Positions 46,217-53,689 of a stretch of DNA of 64,000 nt are shown here, piece after piece (position 1 is the stretch's first letter; each line of letters opens with the position of its first letter). A program made the translations under genes and the position numbers. Below the pieces are notes generated by a model that did no database searches, was not told the DNA's origin, and was given only the letters and a program-made list of their open reading frames with translations. The stretch is taken from the NCBI RefSeq assembly GCF_001905795.1, contig NZ_LIXJ01000020.1:1-64000 (forward strand), read 5' to 3'. The stretch comes from Streptomyces sp. CB01580. Lineage in GTDB: Bacteria > Actinomycetota > Actinomycetes > Streptomycetales > Streptomycetaceae.

Positions 46217-46230
46217 TCAGGAACGGGAGC

Positions 46231-46261
46231 GGGCCCGGAGGCGTAGCCGGCCCCCGGGCCC
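46231..46261. terminator. bidirectional hairpin after the C39-like gene
   Basis: GGGCCCGG (46231-46238) pairs with CCGGGCCC (46254-46261). It lies 15 bp after the C39-like stop (+) and about 40 bp beyond the end of the minus-strand RNA locus, so it can close both transcripts. Confidence 0.65.
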
Positions 46262-46301
46262 TGAGAGTGCCACCCATGCGGCACGCCGACACTTTTAAGA
46301 A

Positions 46302-46403
46302 CCCGCGTCAGGTTTATGTCGTCGCGTCCTGCCTTTAGACCATCGGAGACCGAAGCTCTCCGAGCCGGAGTCGAACCGGCATTTCGACGCCCATGGGCAC
46401 GGG
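46302..46403 (-). ncRNA. circularly permuted tRNA-like module B (Gln/Glu-like)
   Basis: In minus-strand order: CGTCG (46389-46385), AAAT, T-arm GCCGG-TTCGACT-CCGGC, TCGGAGA (46363-46357), G, CTTCGG, TCTCCGA (46349-46343), TG, D-arm GTCT-AAAGGCA-GGAC, G, CGACG (46324-46320). Rejoined at the acceptor this is a canonical cloverleaf: 7/7 acceptor pairs, 5/5 anticodon-stem pairs, T8, A14, G18G19, A21, T54T55C56 and A58 all present, discriminator G73. The acceptor helix is closed by a C(UUCG)G loop. Outside, CGCGGG/CCCGTG can extend the helix beyond the anticodon stem. U33 and the anticodon are not evident. Could be a permuted tRNA gene or a tRNA-mimic RNA. Confidence 0.72.
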
Positions 46404-46444
46404 CCCGAGCGATTCGGCGATGGGTGGCGAATGCTGAGCCTGGA

Positions 46445-46589
46445 GCAAGAGTCTGAGATTGATCGCGGTCTGCCTCTGCCAGTTGGGCCACCCCGGCCCG
46501 TTGGCGCGACGGGCGCACCGAGTGCCGGGGGGAGGACTCGAACCTCCACTGGAACCGCGTCGTCACGACAAGCCTCAGTTTCAGCTTGC
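46445..46589 (-). ncRNA. circularly permuted tRNA-like module A
   Basis: Minus-strand order: CGGTT (46557-46553), CCAGT, T-arm GGAGG-TTCGAGT-CCTCC, CCCCGGC (46530-46524), A, a 25-nt linker with a GGTGCG/CGCGCC hairpin, GCCGGGG (46497-46491), TG, D-arm GCC-CAACTGGCAGA-GGC, A, GACCG (46470-46466). Acceptor pairing is 7/7 with discriminator A73; the anticodon stem GACCG/CGGTT can extend to 7 bp (GACCGCG/CGCGGTT). The outer flanks also pair: CTCAG/CTGAG and CTTGC/GCAAG. With the 7-bp stem, some joints give a loop with U33 (for example AUCAAGA). Same permuted order as module B, lying just upstream of it. Confidence 0.7.
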
Positions 46590-46601
46590 GCTCCTCGCGC
46601 A

Positions 46602-46626
46602 CCCCGGCCGTAGTGGACGGCCGGGG
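46602..46626 (-). terminator. perfect 10-bp hairpin between the 243-aa gene and the RNA locus
   Basis: CCCCGGCCGT and its complement flank a 5-nt loop. It begins 14 bp after the stop of the 46640-47371 gene. No U-tract follows, so it may be a terminator, a pause, or a processing structure in front of the tRNA-like modules. Confidence 0.6.
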
Positions 46627-46639
46627 AGTTCATGGTCGG

Positions 46640-47371
46640 TCACCCGAAGAGGTAACCGAATATCGCATCACCCACCCGCTGGTCGGTGACCTCCACGCCG
46701 TTGGCCTCCTCACGGGCGAACTTCACGGCCTGCTGGAGCTTCTCCACCCGGTCCAGCAGTTCGTTGACGCGCCGCGCGGGGAGGGCACCGGAGAACTTCA
46801 CGGTCGTCCAGTAACCGATCGGAACGTCCTCGTAGTACACCTCGACCTGTGCCGGGTGCTTGTCGGTCGCCTCCGCCTTCACGTGGTTGCGGGGAACCTT
46901 CTTCGTACGGAGCGTCCGTACCGGCTCGGTCTTCCAGGAGTCCGTCGACGGGTCCTGGATCCATGCCTCGGCGGCGTCGAGCACCGGGAGCTTGCGGACG
47001 AACGTGTTGATGTCCGTCAACTGCTTCTCCAGGAAGAGCAGATACGACACCGGCACGTCGCTCACGAGCACCTGCCCGTCGACCTTCACGTCCGCACGGG
47101 CGGTGCAGTTCGCCCAGTCCTTCGTGGCGGTCACATCGAAGAGGCGGGTCAGGGTCGTCGCGGTCTGCCTCAGCACGTCCTCGGCCTTGACCTGCACCAG
47201 GGTCGACTCGGGCGGCAACTGCTCGCCCTCCTCGTCCTTCGGCTGGTAGGTCCGGGAGATACCGGCCAGCAGACCGGTCTTCTGAAGGCCGTGATGCGCC
47301 GCCGTCAGGTCCTGGTGTGCCTTGGACTTGACGCCCTTCTCCACTGCGATGATCTGATTGAGTTTCGCCAC
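46640..47371 (-). CDS. conserved protein of unknown function, 243 aa
   Basis: Soluble, charged protein starting (GTG) MAKLNQIIAVEKGVKSKAHQDL, with no signal or membrane segment. I do not recognise a catalytic motif. Visible features: a helical N-terminus; PPESTLVQVKAEDVLRQ (about residues 54-70); a beta-rich middle (DWANCTARADVKVDGQ) with a single cysteine; RTKKVPRNHVKAEATDKHP (about 150-168), a basic stretch fit for nucleic-acid binding; and a C-terminal helix ARRVNELLDRVEKLQQAVKFAREE. I believe similar proteins occur in streptomycetes and phages under a DUF name. It lies 51 bp upstream of the tRNA-like modules on the same strand; a link is inference. Confidence 0.75.
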   Translation of the reverse strand: MAKLNQIIAVEKGVKSKAHQDLTAAHHGLQKTGLLAGISRTYQPKDEEGEQLPPESTLVQVKAEDVLRQTATTLTRLFDVTATKDWANCTARADVKVDGQVLVSDVPVSYLLFLEKQLTDINTFVRKLPVLDAAEAWIQDPSTDSWKTEPVRTLRTKKVPRNHVKAEATDKHPAQVEVYYEDVPIGYWTTVKFSGALPARRVNELLDRVEKLQQAVKFAREEANGVEVTDQRVGDAIFGYLFG

Positions 47372-47619
47372 GTCGAGAAAGCTAGCAGCGTCAAGTCCGC
47401 GACTACCACCGGTTTACCGCACCTTCGTTCGGAGGACTTACGTCCCCCGGACCGGCTCAGGACCGGCATCGGACCGCCGTCGGCTTGCGCTCCGAGGGCC
47501 GCCCATCGCGCCCTTGCCACCACCGGCTTCCGACCCCGTCCCCCGAGCTGCCGGCCCCGCCCCTCCCCCGATCGCATCCCTGTCCGTGGGCACGAGCGGA
47601 CTCCCCCGTGCGGGCCCCC

Positions 47620-48147
47620 TCACCCGCGCGGACGCGTGATCCTGCGTGCCAGCACGTGGGCGCCGGCGACGACCGCCGGGAGCAGCACCGGTGCCACTGC
47701 CGACACGCGGGCGGCGCCGATCCCGATGCCGGCCGCCTTGAGCCGTCGCGCCGCCCAGAGCGAGTACGGGACGACCACGGTCGGCGCCGTGGCGACGCCT
47801 GGTGTGTAGCCGCGGTACGCCAACGACTGGGCCACGTGCGCGACTCCGTGCAGCCCGAACCCGGCGAGCACGGTGCGGAAGAACGGGCTCCGCCCGCCGG
47901 TGCGCGCACCGTCCGCCGAGGCCGCGGCCACGACCGCACCCACGAGGCCGATGGCGACGCCGGCTTCCCGCTGCGAGAGGTCCATCCGCGCCCAGACCCG
48001 TTCGGGCACCCTCGGAAACCGTTCCCGGAGTCGGGGGCGGGCGGAGCGCGCCCATCCCGCCATGGTGACCAACTCCTCCAGATCATTGGCCATCCAGGCA
48101 GCGAGCAGCCCCCAGGTCACCACCTTCGAAACCCTTGCCTGCGCCAT
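47620..48147 (-). CDS. HXXEE-domain membrane protein
   Basis: 175-aa membrane protein with about five hydrophobic segments. The family hallmark near the N-terminus reads NDLEELVTMAGW (about residues 21-32), with Asn in place of the first His of HxxEE. Later conserved residues include GLHGVAHVAQSLAYRGYTPGV (about 98-118; His100, His104), so a membrane metal site is possible. Function of the family is unknown. Divergent from a TetR regulator across a perfect palindrome, so it is the likely TetR target. Confidence 0.82.
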   Translation of the reverse strand: MAQARVSKVVTWGLLAAWMANDLEELVTMAGWARSARPRLRERFPRVPERVWARMDLSQREAGVAIGLVGAVVAAASADGARTGGRSPFFRTVLAGFGLHGVAHVAQSLAYRGYTPGVATAPTVVVPYSLWAARRLKAAGIGIGAARVSAVAPVLLPAVVAGAHVLARRITRPRG

Positions 48148-48192
48148 ACCGGACCCCCTGCTTCGCAGTACGATGACGACATCACCTTATAG

Positions 48193-48214
48193 TGCAACGC
48201 AACGTTGCGTTGCA
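48193..48214. promoter_or_regulatory. perfect 22-bp palindrome, TetR operator candidate
   Basis: TGCAACGCAAC followed by its exact complement GTTGCGTTGCA. It directly follows TATAGT (48188-48193, a good -10 for the TetR gene) and covers the expected start of transcription, 16 bp before the TetR ATG. On the other side it is 46 bp from the HXXEE-gene start. Confidence 0.8.
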
Positions 48215-48229
48215 TTTTGAGGAGTGCTC

Positions 48230-48859
48230 ATGGCCGACCCGACCGTGGTCCGTCGCCGCGGCAAGGGCCCTCGCGCCGCCGAGGCGATCTTCGACACCAC
48301 GTTGCGCCATCTCGCGGACCGCGGCTACGCCGGTCTCACGATCGAGGCCGTGGCCCAGGACGCCGGGGTCAACAAGACGACGATCTACCGCTGGTGGCCG
48401 TCGAAACCGGCACTGCTGCGGGCGGCCCTGGTCCACGCCCGGGCCCTGGACGTCGACATCCCCGACACGGGCAGCCTGCGCGGTGACCTCGTCGCCCTGA
48501 CCGAGCAGATCATCGCCCTGCTCACCGGCGGGCGCACCGAATCGGTCGCCCGCGCCCTGACCTCCGGCACCGGCCTGCCGGACGACGAACTCGCCGCTCT
48601 CACCCGCGACTTCTTCGCCGACCGGTTCTCCCGCGAGCAGCCGGTGTTCGTCCGCGCCATCACACGCGGCGAACTTCCGGAGCGCGCCGACCCGATGCTG
48701 CTGCTCGATCTGGTCGCGGGCGCGGTGTGGATGCGGGTGCTGTTGCGCCGCGAACCGCCACCGCCCGGCTTCGCACAGGACATCGTCGACGCGGTACTGC
48801 CCCGAGCCGAGGGCGAGGGCGGGCGCGCTCGCCGGAGCGGCGGCAAGCCGTCGCGCTGA
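48230..48859 (+). CDS. TetR-family transcriptional regulator
   Basis: 209-aa repressor-type regulator. The N-terminal helix-turn-helix reads AAEAIFDTTLRHLADRGYAG then LTIEAVAQDAGVNKTTIYRWWPSKPALL (residues about 15-60; key VNKTTIYRWW). The C-terminal ligand domain is of the TetR_C type with DLVALTEQIIALL and PMLLLDLVAGAVWMRVLLR. I take the ATG at 48230 (MADPTVV) because AGGAG lies 5 nt upstream; the GTG at 48224 overlaps that RBS. Divergent from the HXXEE gene with a shared operator. Confidence 0.92.
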   Translation: MADPTVVRRRGKGPRAAEAIFDTTLRHLADRGYAGLTIEAVAQDAGVNKTTIYRWWPSKPALLRAALVHARALDVDIPDTGSLRGDLVALTEQIIALLTGGRTESVARALTSGTGLPDDELAALTRDFFADRFSREQPVFVRAITRGELPERADPMLLLDLVAGAVWMRVLLRREPPPPGFAQDIVDAVLPRAEGEGGRARRSGGKPSR

Positions 48860-48934
48860 AGGCGGACGGGGCAGCGGTCGGGTAGCGTGCCGCGCGCGGC
48901 CCGGCCTCACGAGTCGGAGGCGGGAGAAGAAGTG

Positions 48935-50464
48935 TCAGCCTCCGCCGAGTCCCATGAGCGTGCCGACAGGGTCGGTGTCCGGAGTGGCGCGGGGCCACCA
49001 GTCGTCCTCACCCGGCTCGGACTCGTAGCCGTACCAGCGGCCGTCGTGGCCGAAGCGGAGCTGAAGCGTTCCGTCGGGGTGCGTGAGGCGGTTGCGCCAA
49101 GGGTGGAAGCGGGGGAAGTCGGCCGCAGCGAGCGCGGGGCGGGCCCGGTCGAAGGGGCCGGCCGGAGGGTCCCAGGGCGTTTCGAGGACAGCCAGCCCTT
49201 CGGCACCGCCCTGGCGCCAGGCGGCGACGGCTCGGGCCAGATCGGTGGGGGTACGGCCGGTGGCGTACGCGAGTTCACGGTAGAGGGCGCGGGTGGTCGC
49301 CGTGAGCCCGGCGGTGGGGCGGGACGCGGCCAGTCGTACCGCGTCCTGCCACGGGGTGAGACGGGCGAGCGGGTCGACGCCGGTGATGAGGAGCGTGTGC
49401 GCGCGTGCCGCCGCGTCCGTGGCGAGGTGGTCGAGGGCGAGCGGGTCCCGGGCACCGGGCAGGCCCGGGTACGCGGGCGGCTGCCCCGGGTGCGGCGGGA
49501 GAGGGAGCGGGGCGGGAAGCGGCGGGAGAGGGCGGTCGGCGAGGGCTTCGCGGGCGGACACCGACGGTGTCGTGGCGGCGCAGGGGCGTTCCCGGGCCTC
49601 GTGCGCGGCGTTGCGGTGGCCCAGTTCTTCCAGGAGTTCGCGTTCGCCGCGGCCACGCAGCAGCAGGAGGATGAACGGATCGGTGTCCAGGAGCCGGGCC
49701 ATCTGGTAGCAGAGCGCGGACACGTGCTTGCAGGGCCGGCCGCGGTCGGGGCAGGTGCAGCCGGGGTCGAGGTCGTCGGGAGCGGGCAGCAGCACGACAC
49801 CGGCCTCGGTCGCCGCGTCGACCAGGGAGTGCGGCATCTCCTTGTCGAGCAGCGCGGCCAGGTGACCGGGGCGGGCGGCGACCGCGTCGAGAAAGGTGTC
49901 CCAGTCCGGCTCGGTCAGCACCCGCAGGCGCAGTTCGGTGCGGTAGGGGCGGGGACGGCTGCCGTGGACGTAGGCGACGACCCTGCCGGGAGTGACGGTG
50001 ATCGCGGCGACCTTGCCGCTGTCGGCGTACGTACGGCCGCGGGCGAGCCGTGCCTCGTCCATCGACAGGGACTCCAGGGCGTCCACCCAGGCGCGTCCCC
50101 ACCAGCTGTCCGCGAACGGTTCGTCGCCCTGGGAGGTGCGGGGCGGCACGGCCTCGAAGGTACGGCGCAGATCGTCCGGACCGGGACGCGGGCGCACGGC
50201 GGAACGGCTGTCGCCGACGACGCTCCGACGGGGCTCGGTGCGGGGATCGGGGCCGGTCGGCCTGCGGCCCTCGGAACGAGGATCGGGACCGGTGGGGCGA
50301 CGGACTCCGGGGCGGGAATCGGGGACGGCGAGCCGACGGGCCTCGGTGCGGGCATCGGCGGCGAGACGGCGCACCTCGGCACGCGGGTCGGCAGCGGTGA
50401 GCCGACGGGCCTCGGTGCGGGAATCGGCGGTGGAGGGCCGACGGGCCTCCGGGCGAGATGTCAT
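48935..50464 (-). CDS. SWIM zinc-finger protein, SNF2 partner
   Basis: 509-aa protein. A SWIM motif (CxCxnCxH) is present as CTCPDRGRPCKHVSALC (about residues 233-249), within the usual context of LLPAPDDLDPG and MARLLDTDPFILLLLRGR. Residues 1-90 are a basic repeat of about 11 residues (types RTEARRLTAADP and RRPTGPDP), so the DNA-binding part may be longer than normal. The C-terminal region (HPWRNRLTHPDGTLQLRFG) is typical of the family. Its ATG region overlaps the SNF2 stop by 4 bp, a pairing widespread in actinobacteria; a joint chromatin or DNA-repair role is presumed but unproven. Confidence 0.88.
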   Translation of the reverse strand: MTSRPEARRPSTADSRTEARRLTAADPRAEVRRLAADARTEARRLAVPDSRPGVRRPTGPDPRSEGRRPTGPDPRTEPRRSVVGDSRSAVRPRPGPDDLRRTFEAVPPRTSQGDEPFADSWWGRAWVDALESLSMDEARLARGRTYADSGKVAAITVTPGRVVAYVHGSRPRPYRTELRLRVLTEPDWDTFLDAVAARPGHLAALLDKEMPHSLVDAATEAGVVLLPAPDDLDPGCTCPDRGRPCKHVSALCYQMARLLDTDPFILLLLRGRGERELLEELGHRNAAHEARERPCAATTPSVSAREALADRPLPPLPAPLPLPPHPGQPPAYPGLPGARDPLALDHLATDAAARAHTLLITGVDPLARLTPWQDAVRLAASRPTAGLTATTRALYRELAYATGRTPTDLARAVAAWRQGGAEGLAVLETPWDPPAGPFDRARPALAAADFPRFHPWRNRLTHPDGTLQLRFGHDGRWYGYESEPGEDDWWPRATPDTDPVGTLMGLGGG

Positions 50465-53400
50465 CCCGGCCTCCTGAGCGAGACGAGGTCGGCCAGATCG
50501 CGGTCACTGAGCTCGGTCAACGCGGTCTCACCGCTGCCGAGGACGGCGTCGGCCAGGTCCCGCTTGGCCTTCAGCAGCTCACCGATCCGGTCCTCGACCG
50601 TGCCTTCCGCGATCAGCCGGTGCACCTGGACGGGTTGCGTCTGGCCGATGCGGTACGCCCGGTCCGTGGCCTGTTCCTCGACGGCGGGATTCCACCAGCG
50701 GTCGTAGTGGATGACATGGGCGGCCCGGGTGAGGTTCAGTCCGGTACCCGCCGCCTTGAGGGAGAGCAGGAAGACCGGGGCCTCACCCGACTGGAAGCGG
50801 TCCACCAGCCGTTCCCGCTCGGCCACCGGCGTACCACCGTGCAGGAGTTGGGAGGGGATGGCCCGCGCCGCGAGGTGGGCGGAGAGGAGCCGGGCCATCG
50901 TCACGTACTGGGTGAAGACGAGGACGGAGCCGTCCTCGGCGAGGATCGTGTCGAGGAGTTCGTCGAGCAGCGCGAGCTTTCCCGACCGGCCGACGAGGCG
51001 GGTCGGCTCCTCCTGCAGATACTGCGCGGGGTGGTTGCAGATCTGCTTGAGCGAGGTCAGCAGCTTCATGATCAGGCCGCGTCGGGCGATGCCTTCCGAT
51101 GCCTCGATGGCTCCCATCGTCTCGCGGACCGCGGCCTCGTAGAGCGTCGCCTGCTCCCGGGTGAGGAAGACGGGGTGGTCGGTCTCCGTCTTGGACGGCA
51201 GCTCGGGCGCGATACCGGGGTCGGACTTCCTCCGGCGCAGGAGGAAGGGACGGACCAGGCGGGAGAGCCGTTCGACCGCTTCGTCGTTGGCGAGCCCGGC
51301 TGCCGTCCCGGTGTTCTCGACGATACGGCCATGGCGGGCCCGGAACGCCTTGAGGGGGCCCAGCAGGCCGGGCGTGGTCCAGTCGAGCAGGGCCCACAGC
51401 TCGGAGAGGTTGTTCTCGACGGGAGTACCGGTGAGGGCCACCCTGGCCGGGGCCGGGATGGTGCGCAGCGCCTTCGCCGTGGAGGAGTGCGGGTTCTTCA
51501 CGTGCTGGGCCTCGTCGGCGACGATCATCCCCCAGCTGTGACCGGCCAGTTGCGCCGCGCTGGAACGCATCGTGCCGTAGGTGGTGAGGACGAAACCACC
51601 GTCGGGCTCGGCGAGCGTGCGGTCGGTGCCGTGGAAGCGGCGGACGGGCACTCCGGGGGCGAATCGGTTGATCTCCCGGTGCCAGTTGCCCAGCAGGGAG
51701 GCGGGGCAGACGACCAGGGTGGGGGCGGGGTGAGCACGGCGCAGGTGGAGCGCGATGAGGGTGATCGTCTTGCCCAGCCCCATGTCGTCGGCGAGACAGC
51801 CGCCGAGACCGAGCGAGGTCATCCGGTCCAGCCAGGCGAGACCGTGGAGTTGGTAGTCGCGGAGTGTGGCGGCGAGACCGGGGGGCGGAGCGACGACGGT
51901 GGTGTCGGCGGTGATGCGGGCGCGGAGTGCGGCCAGTGCGCCGAGGGGCACCGCCTCGACCCGCTCGCCGTCGACCTCGGCGCTGCCGGTGAGCGCCACG
52001 GAGAGTGCGTCGACCGGGTCGAGCAGGCCGAGCTCCCGCTTGCGCGCCTTGCGGACGAGCGCGGGGTCGACCACGACCCACTGGTCGCGCAGGCGGACCA
52101 CGGGTCGGTGCGCCTCCGCGAGGACGTCCATCTCCTGCTCGGTGAGCTGCTCGTCACCCAGGGCCAACTGCCAGTTGAAGGAGAAAAGTTGCTCGGCCTC
52201 GAAGAACGATGTGCCGTCGGTGGCCGAGCCCGGTGCGGGCCGCACGACGGCGGTGGCGGCCAGGGAACGGGCGAGCTCCCTGGGCCAGTGGACGCCCACC
52301 CCGGCCGCGGCCAGCCGCATCCCGGCCTCGCCCAGCAGCTCGTACAACTCGTCCTCGTCGAGCGCCAGCACATCGGGCACCGGCTGATCCAGCAGCCGCT
52401 CCAACGGCGACCAGACGCGAGCGGCCCGGCGCAGCGCGAGCACGGCGTCGATCCTGGCCCGCGAGCCGAACGGCTCCCCCGCCCCGCCGTGCCACAGTGT
52501 GGCCGCGTCGACGACATGGGTCGGGTCGGCCAGGCTGTGCACCTGTGTGATCGCAGCAGCGGTGTGGCGCGCGGCGCCGATCGGCCCGGCGGACCTGAGC
52601 GCCTCGGTCGCGCCGACCTTCCCATGCGGGTCGACCGCCTCGGTCGCGCTGTCCCTCCCAGCCGCGTCGATCGCCTCGACCGCGCCGGTCCTCCCGTACG
52701 GGGCGGCTGTGTCGGCCGTGTCGGCCGTGTCGGATGCGGCGGCCGTGTCGGCCGTGTCGGCCGTGTCGAAGAGTTCGTACGCCGACAGGTCGAGGCGCAG
52801 CGAGACCCGTACGCCCGCGTCGAGCCCGGCGGCGACGTCGACGGCCCAGGCACGGGCCCCGGGCAGGTGCTGGGCGTCTCGGGCCGCGAAGGGCGCGCCC
52901 ATCGCGTAGGCGGCGGACGGCGTGCGGGGCAGGGTGTCGGCCACGGCGTCGAGGAACGCCCCGAGCAGCCATTCCGGGTCGGGGAGCCGGAGCGGCGTAA
53001 GGTCCGGGACCGGGACCGCGTACCCCTCCGGCGGCATGGCGGCGGCGATGGCACGCAGATGGGCGATGTCCTCGGCGTCACGCGGACCGGCCCGCCAGGC
53101 GTCGAAGTCGTCACCTGTCAGGCCGGGGAGCAGCCTGCCGCGCGCCACCAGATTGAGCGCCTGGAGCGCGGCGGCACCCCAGCAGCGGGTGGCGGGATGG
53201 GCGAGCCCGTGGTGCCGCGCACGCACGAGCAGGGGCAGGGCGTCGGTCACGGGCAGCAGGACCGCCGGCACGGCGCTCCGACGGGCTGCGCCCCGCTGCC
53301 CGTGCCTGCGGACGACGGTGATCTCCGTGGCGGCCGAGCTCCCGGGATCCATGCGATCCATGAGCGGGAGCGCGCCACCGTCGGGGTCCCAGAAGGCGAC

Positions 53401-53502
53401 GCGTCCGTCTCTCGGCAACGGCGCGGGCAGGAACACGGCGGCACACCCGAGGAGGCGAACGACGGAGGCGTCGGTGTCCGGCCGGCGTTGTGCCGTGGTC
53501 AT
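50461..53502 (-). CDS. SNF2/RapA-type DEAD/DEAH helicase
   Basis: 1013-aa ATPase. The N-terminal half has an SNF2_assoc-type domain; the motor begins near residue 545 (LRDYQLHGLAWLDRM). Walker A is ADDMGLGKTITL (about 567-578), DEAQHVKN near 660, TGTPVENNLSELWALLDW near 687-704, and motifs V/VI SLKAAGTGLNLTRA and QATDRAYRIGQ near 910-955. An unstable-looking stretch at about 52690-52770 encodes repeated DTADTADTA (a 9-bp DNA repeat). Upstream of and coupled to the SWIM-protein gene (ATGA overlap), consistent with one complex. Confidence 0.93.
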   Translation of the reverse strand: MTTAQRRPDTDASVVRLLGCAAVFLPAPLPRDGRVAFWDPDGGALPLMDRMDPGSSAATEITVVRRHGQRGAARRSAVPAVLLPVTDALPLLVRARHHGLAHPATRCWGAAALQALNLVARGRLLPGLTGDDFDAWRAGPRDAEDIAHLRAIAAAMPPEGYAVPVPDLTPLRLPDPEWLLGAFLDAVADTLPRTPSAAYAMGAPFAARDAQHLPGARAWAVDVAAGLDAGVRVSLRLDLSAYELFDTADTADTAAASDTADTADTAAPYGRTGAVEAIDAAGRDSATEAVDPHGKVGATEALRSAGPIGAARHTAAAITQVHSLADPTHVVDAATLWHGGAGEPFGSRARIDAVLALRRAARVWSPLERLLDQPVPDVLALDEDELYELLGEAGMRLAAAGVGVHWPRELARSLAATAVVRPAPGSATDGTSFFEAEQLFSFNWQLALGDEQLTEQEMDVLAEAHRPVVRLRDQWVVVDPALVRKARKRELGLLDPVDALSVALTGSAEVDGERVEAVPLGALAALRARITADTTVVAPPPGLAATLRDYQLHGLAWLDRMTSLGLGGCLADDMGLGKTITLIALHLRRAHPAPTLVVCPASLLGNWHREINRFAPGVPVRRFHGTDRTLAEPDGGFVLTTYGTMRSSAAQLAGHSWGMIVADEAQHVKNPHSSTAKALRTIPAPARVALTGTPVENNLSELWALLDWTTPGLLGPLKAFRARHGRIVENTGTAAGLANDEAVERLSRLVRPFLLRRRKSDPGIAPELPSKTETDHPVFLTREQATLYEAAVRETMGAIEASEGIARRGLIMKLLTSLKQICNHPAQYLQEEPTRLVGRSGKLALLDELLDTILAEDGSVLVFTQYVTMARLLSAHLAARAIPSQLLHGGTPVAERERLVDRFQSGEAPVFLLSLKAAGTGLNLTRAAHVIHYDRWWNPAVEEQATDRAYRIGQTQPVQVHRLIAEGTVEDRIGELLKAKRDLADAVLGSGETALTELSDRDLADLVSLRRPG

Positions 53503-53689
53503 CGGTCCCCTCCCCTGCCGCTCCGGTCGTCTCGATCACCCTGATCCTCACGACTCCTGCGAGTCTAGGCGGGGGGTCCGACAATCGGCTTCGCGGTGGC
53601 GTTCCCGCAGGCGGGAAGCCATATGCAGCCAGTTCGCCGCGCCGGTCCCGGAACGGCGGCGAGGGGTGCGAAGGGACCGGATCAACGGA

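Noticed and set aside
46357..46497. An intron-containing tRNA made of the module A 5' half and the module B 3' half in normal order
   Set aside because: Their acceptor strands (GCCGGGG and TCGGAGA) do not pair, nor do the anticodon-stem strands (GACCG and CGTCG).
46523..46610. A conventional contiguous tRNA using GCCGGGG at 46608-46602 with the T-arm at 46547
   Set aside because: It would need a 5-nt D-loop, a 10-nt anticodon loop and a 21-nt variable region, and that GCCGGGG is already an arm of a perfect hairpin. The permuted pairing with GCCGGGG at 46497 gives a standard D-arm and variable loop.
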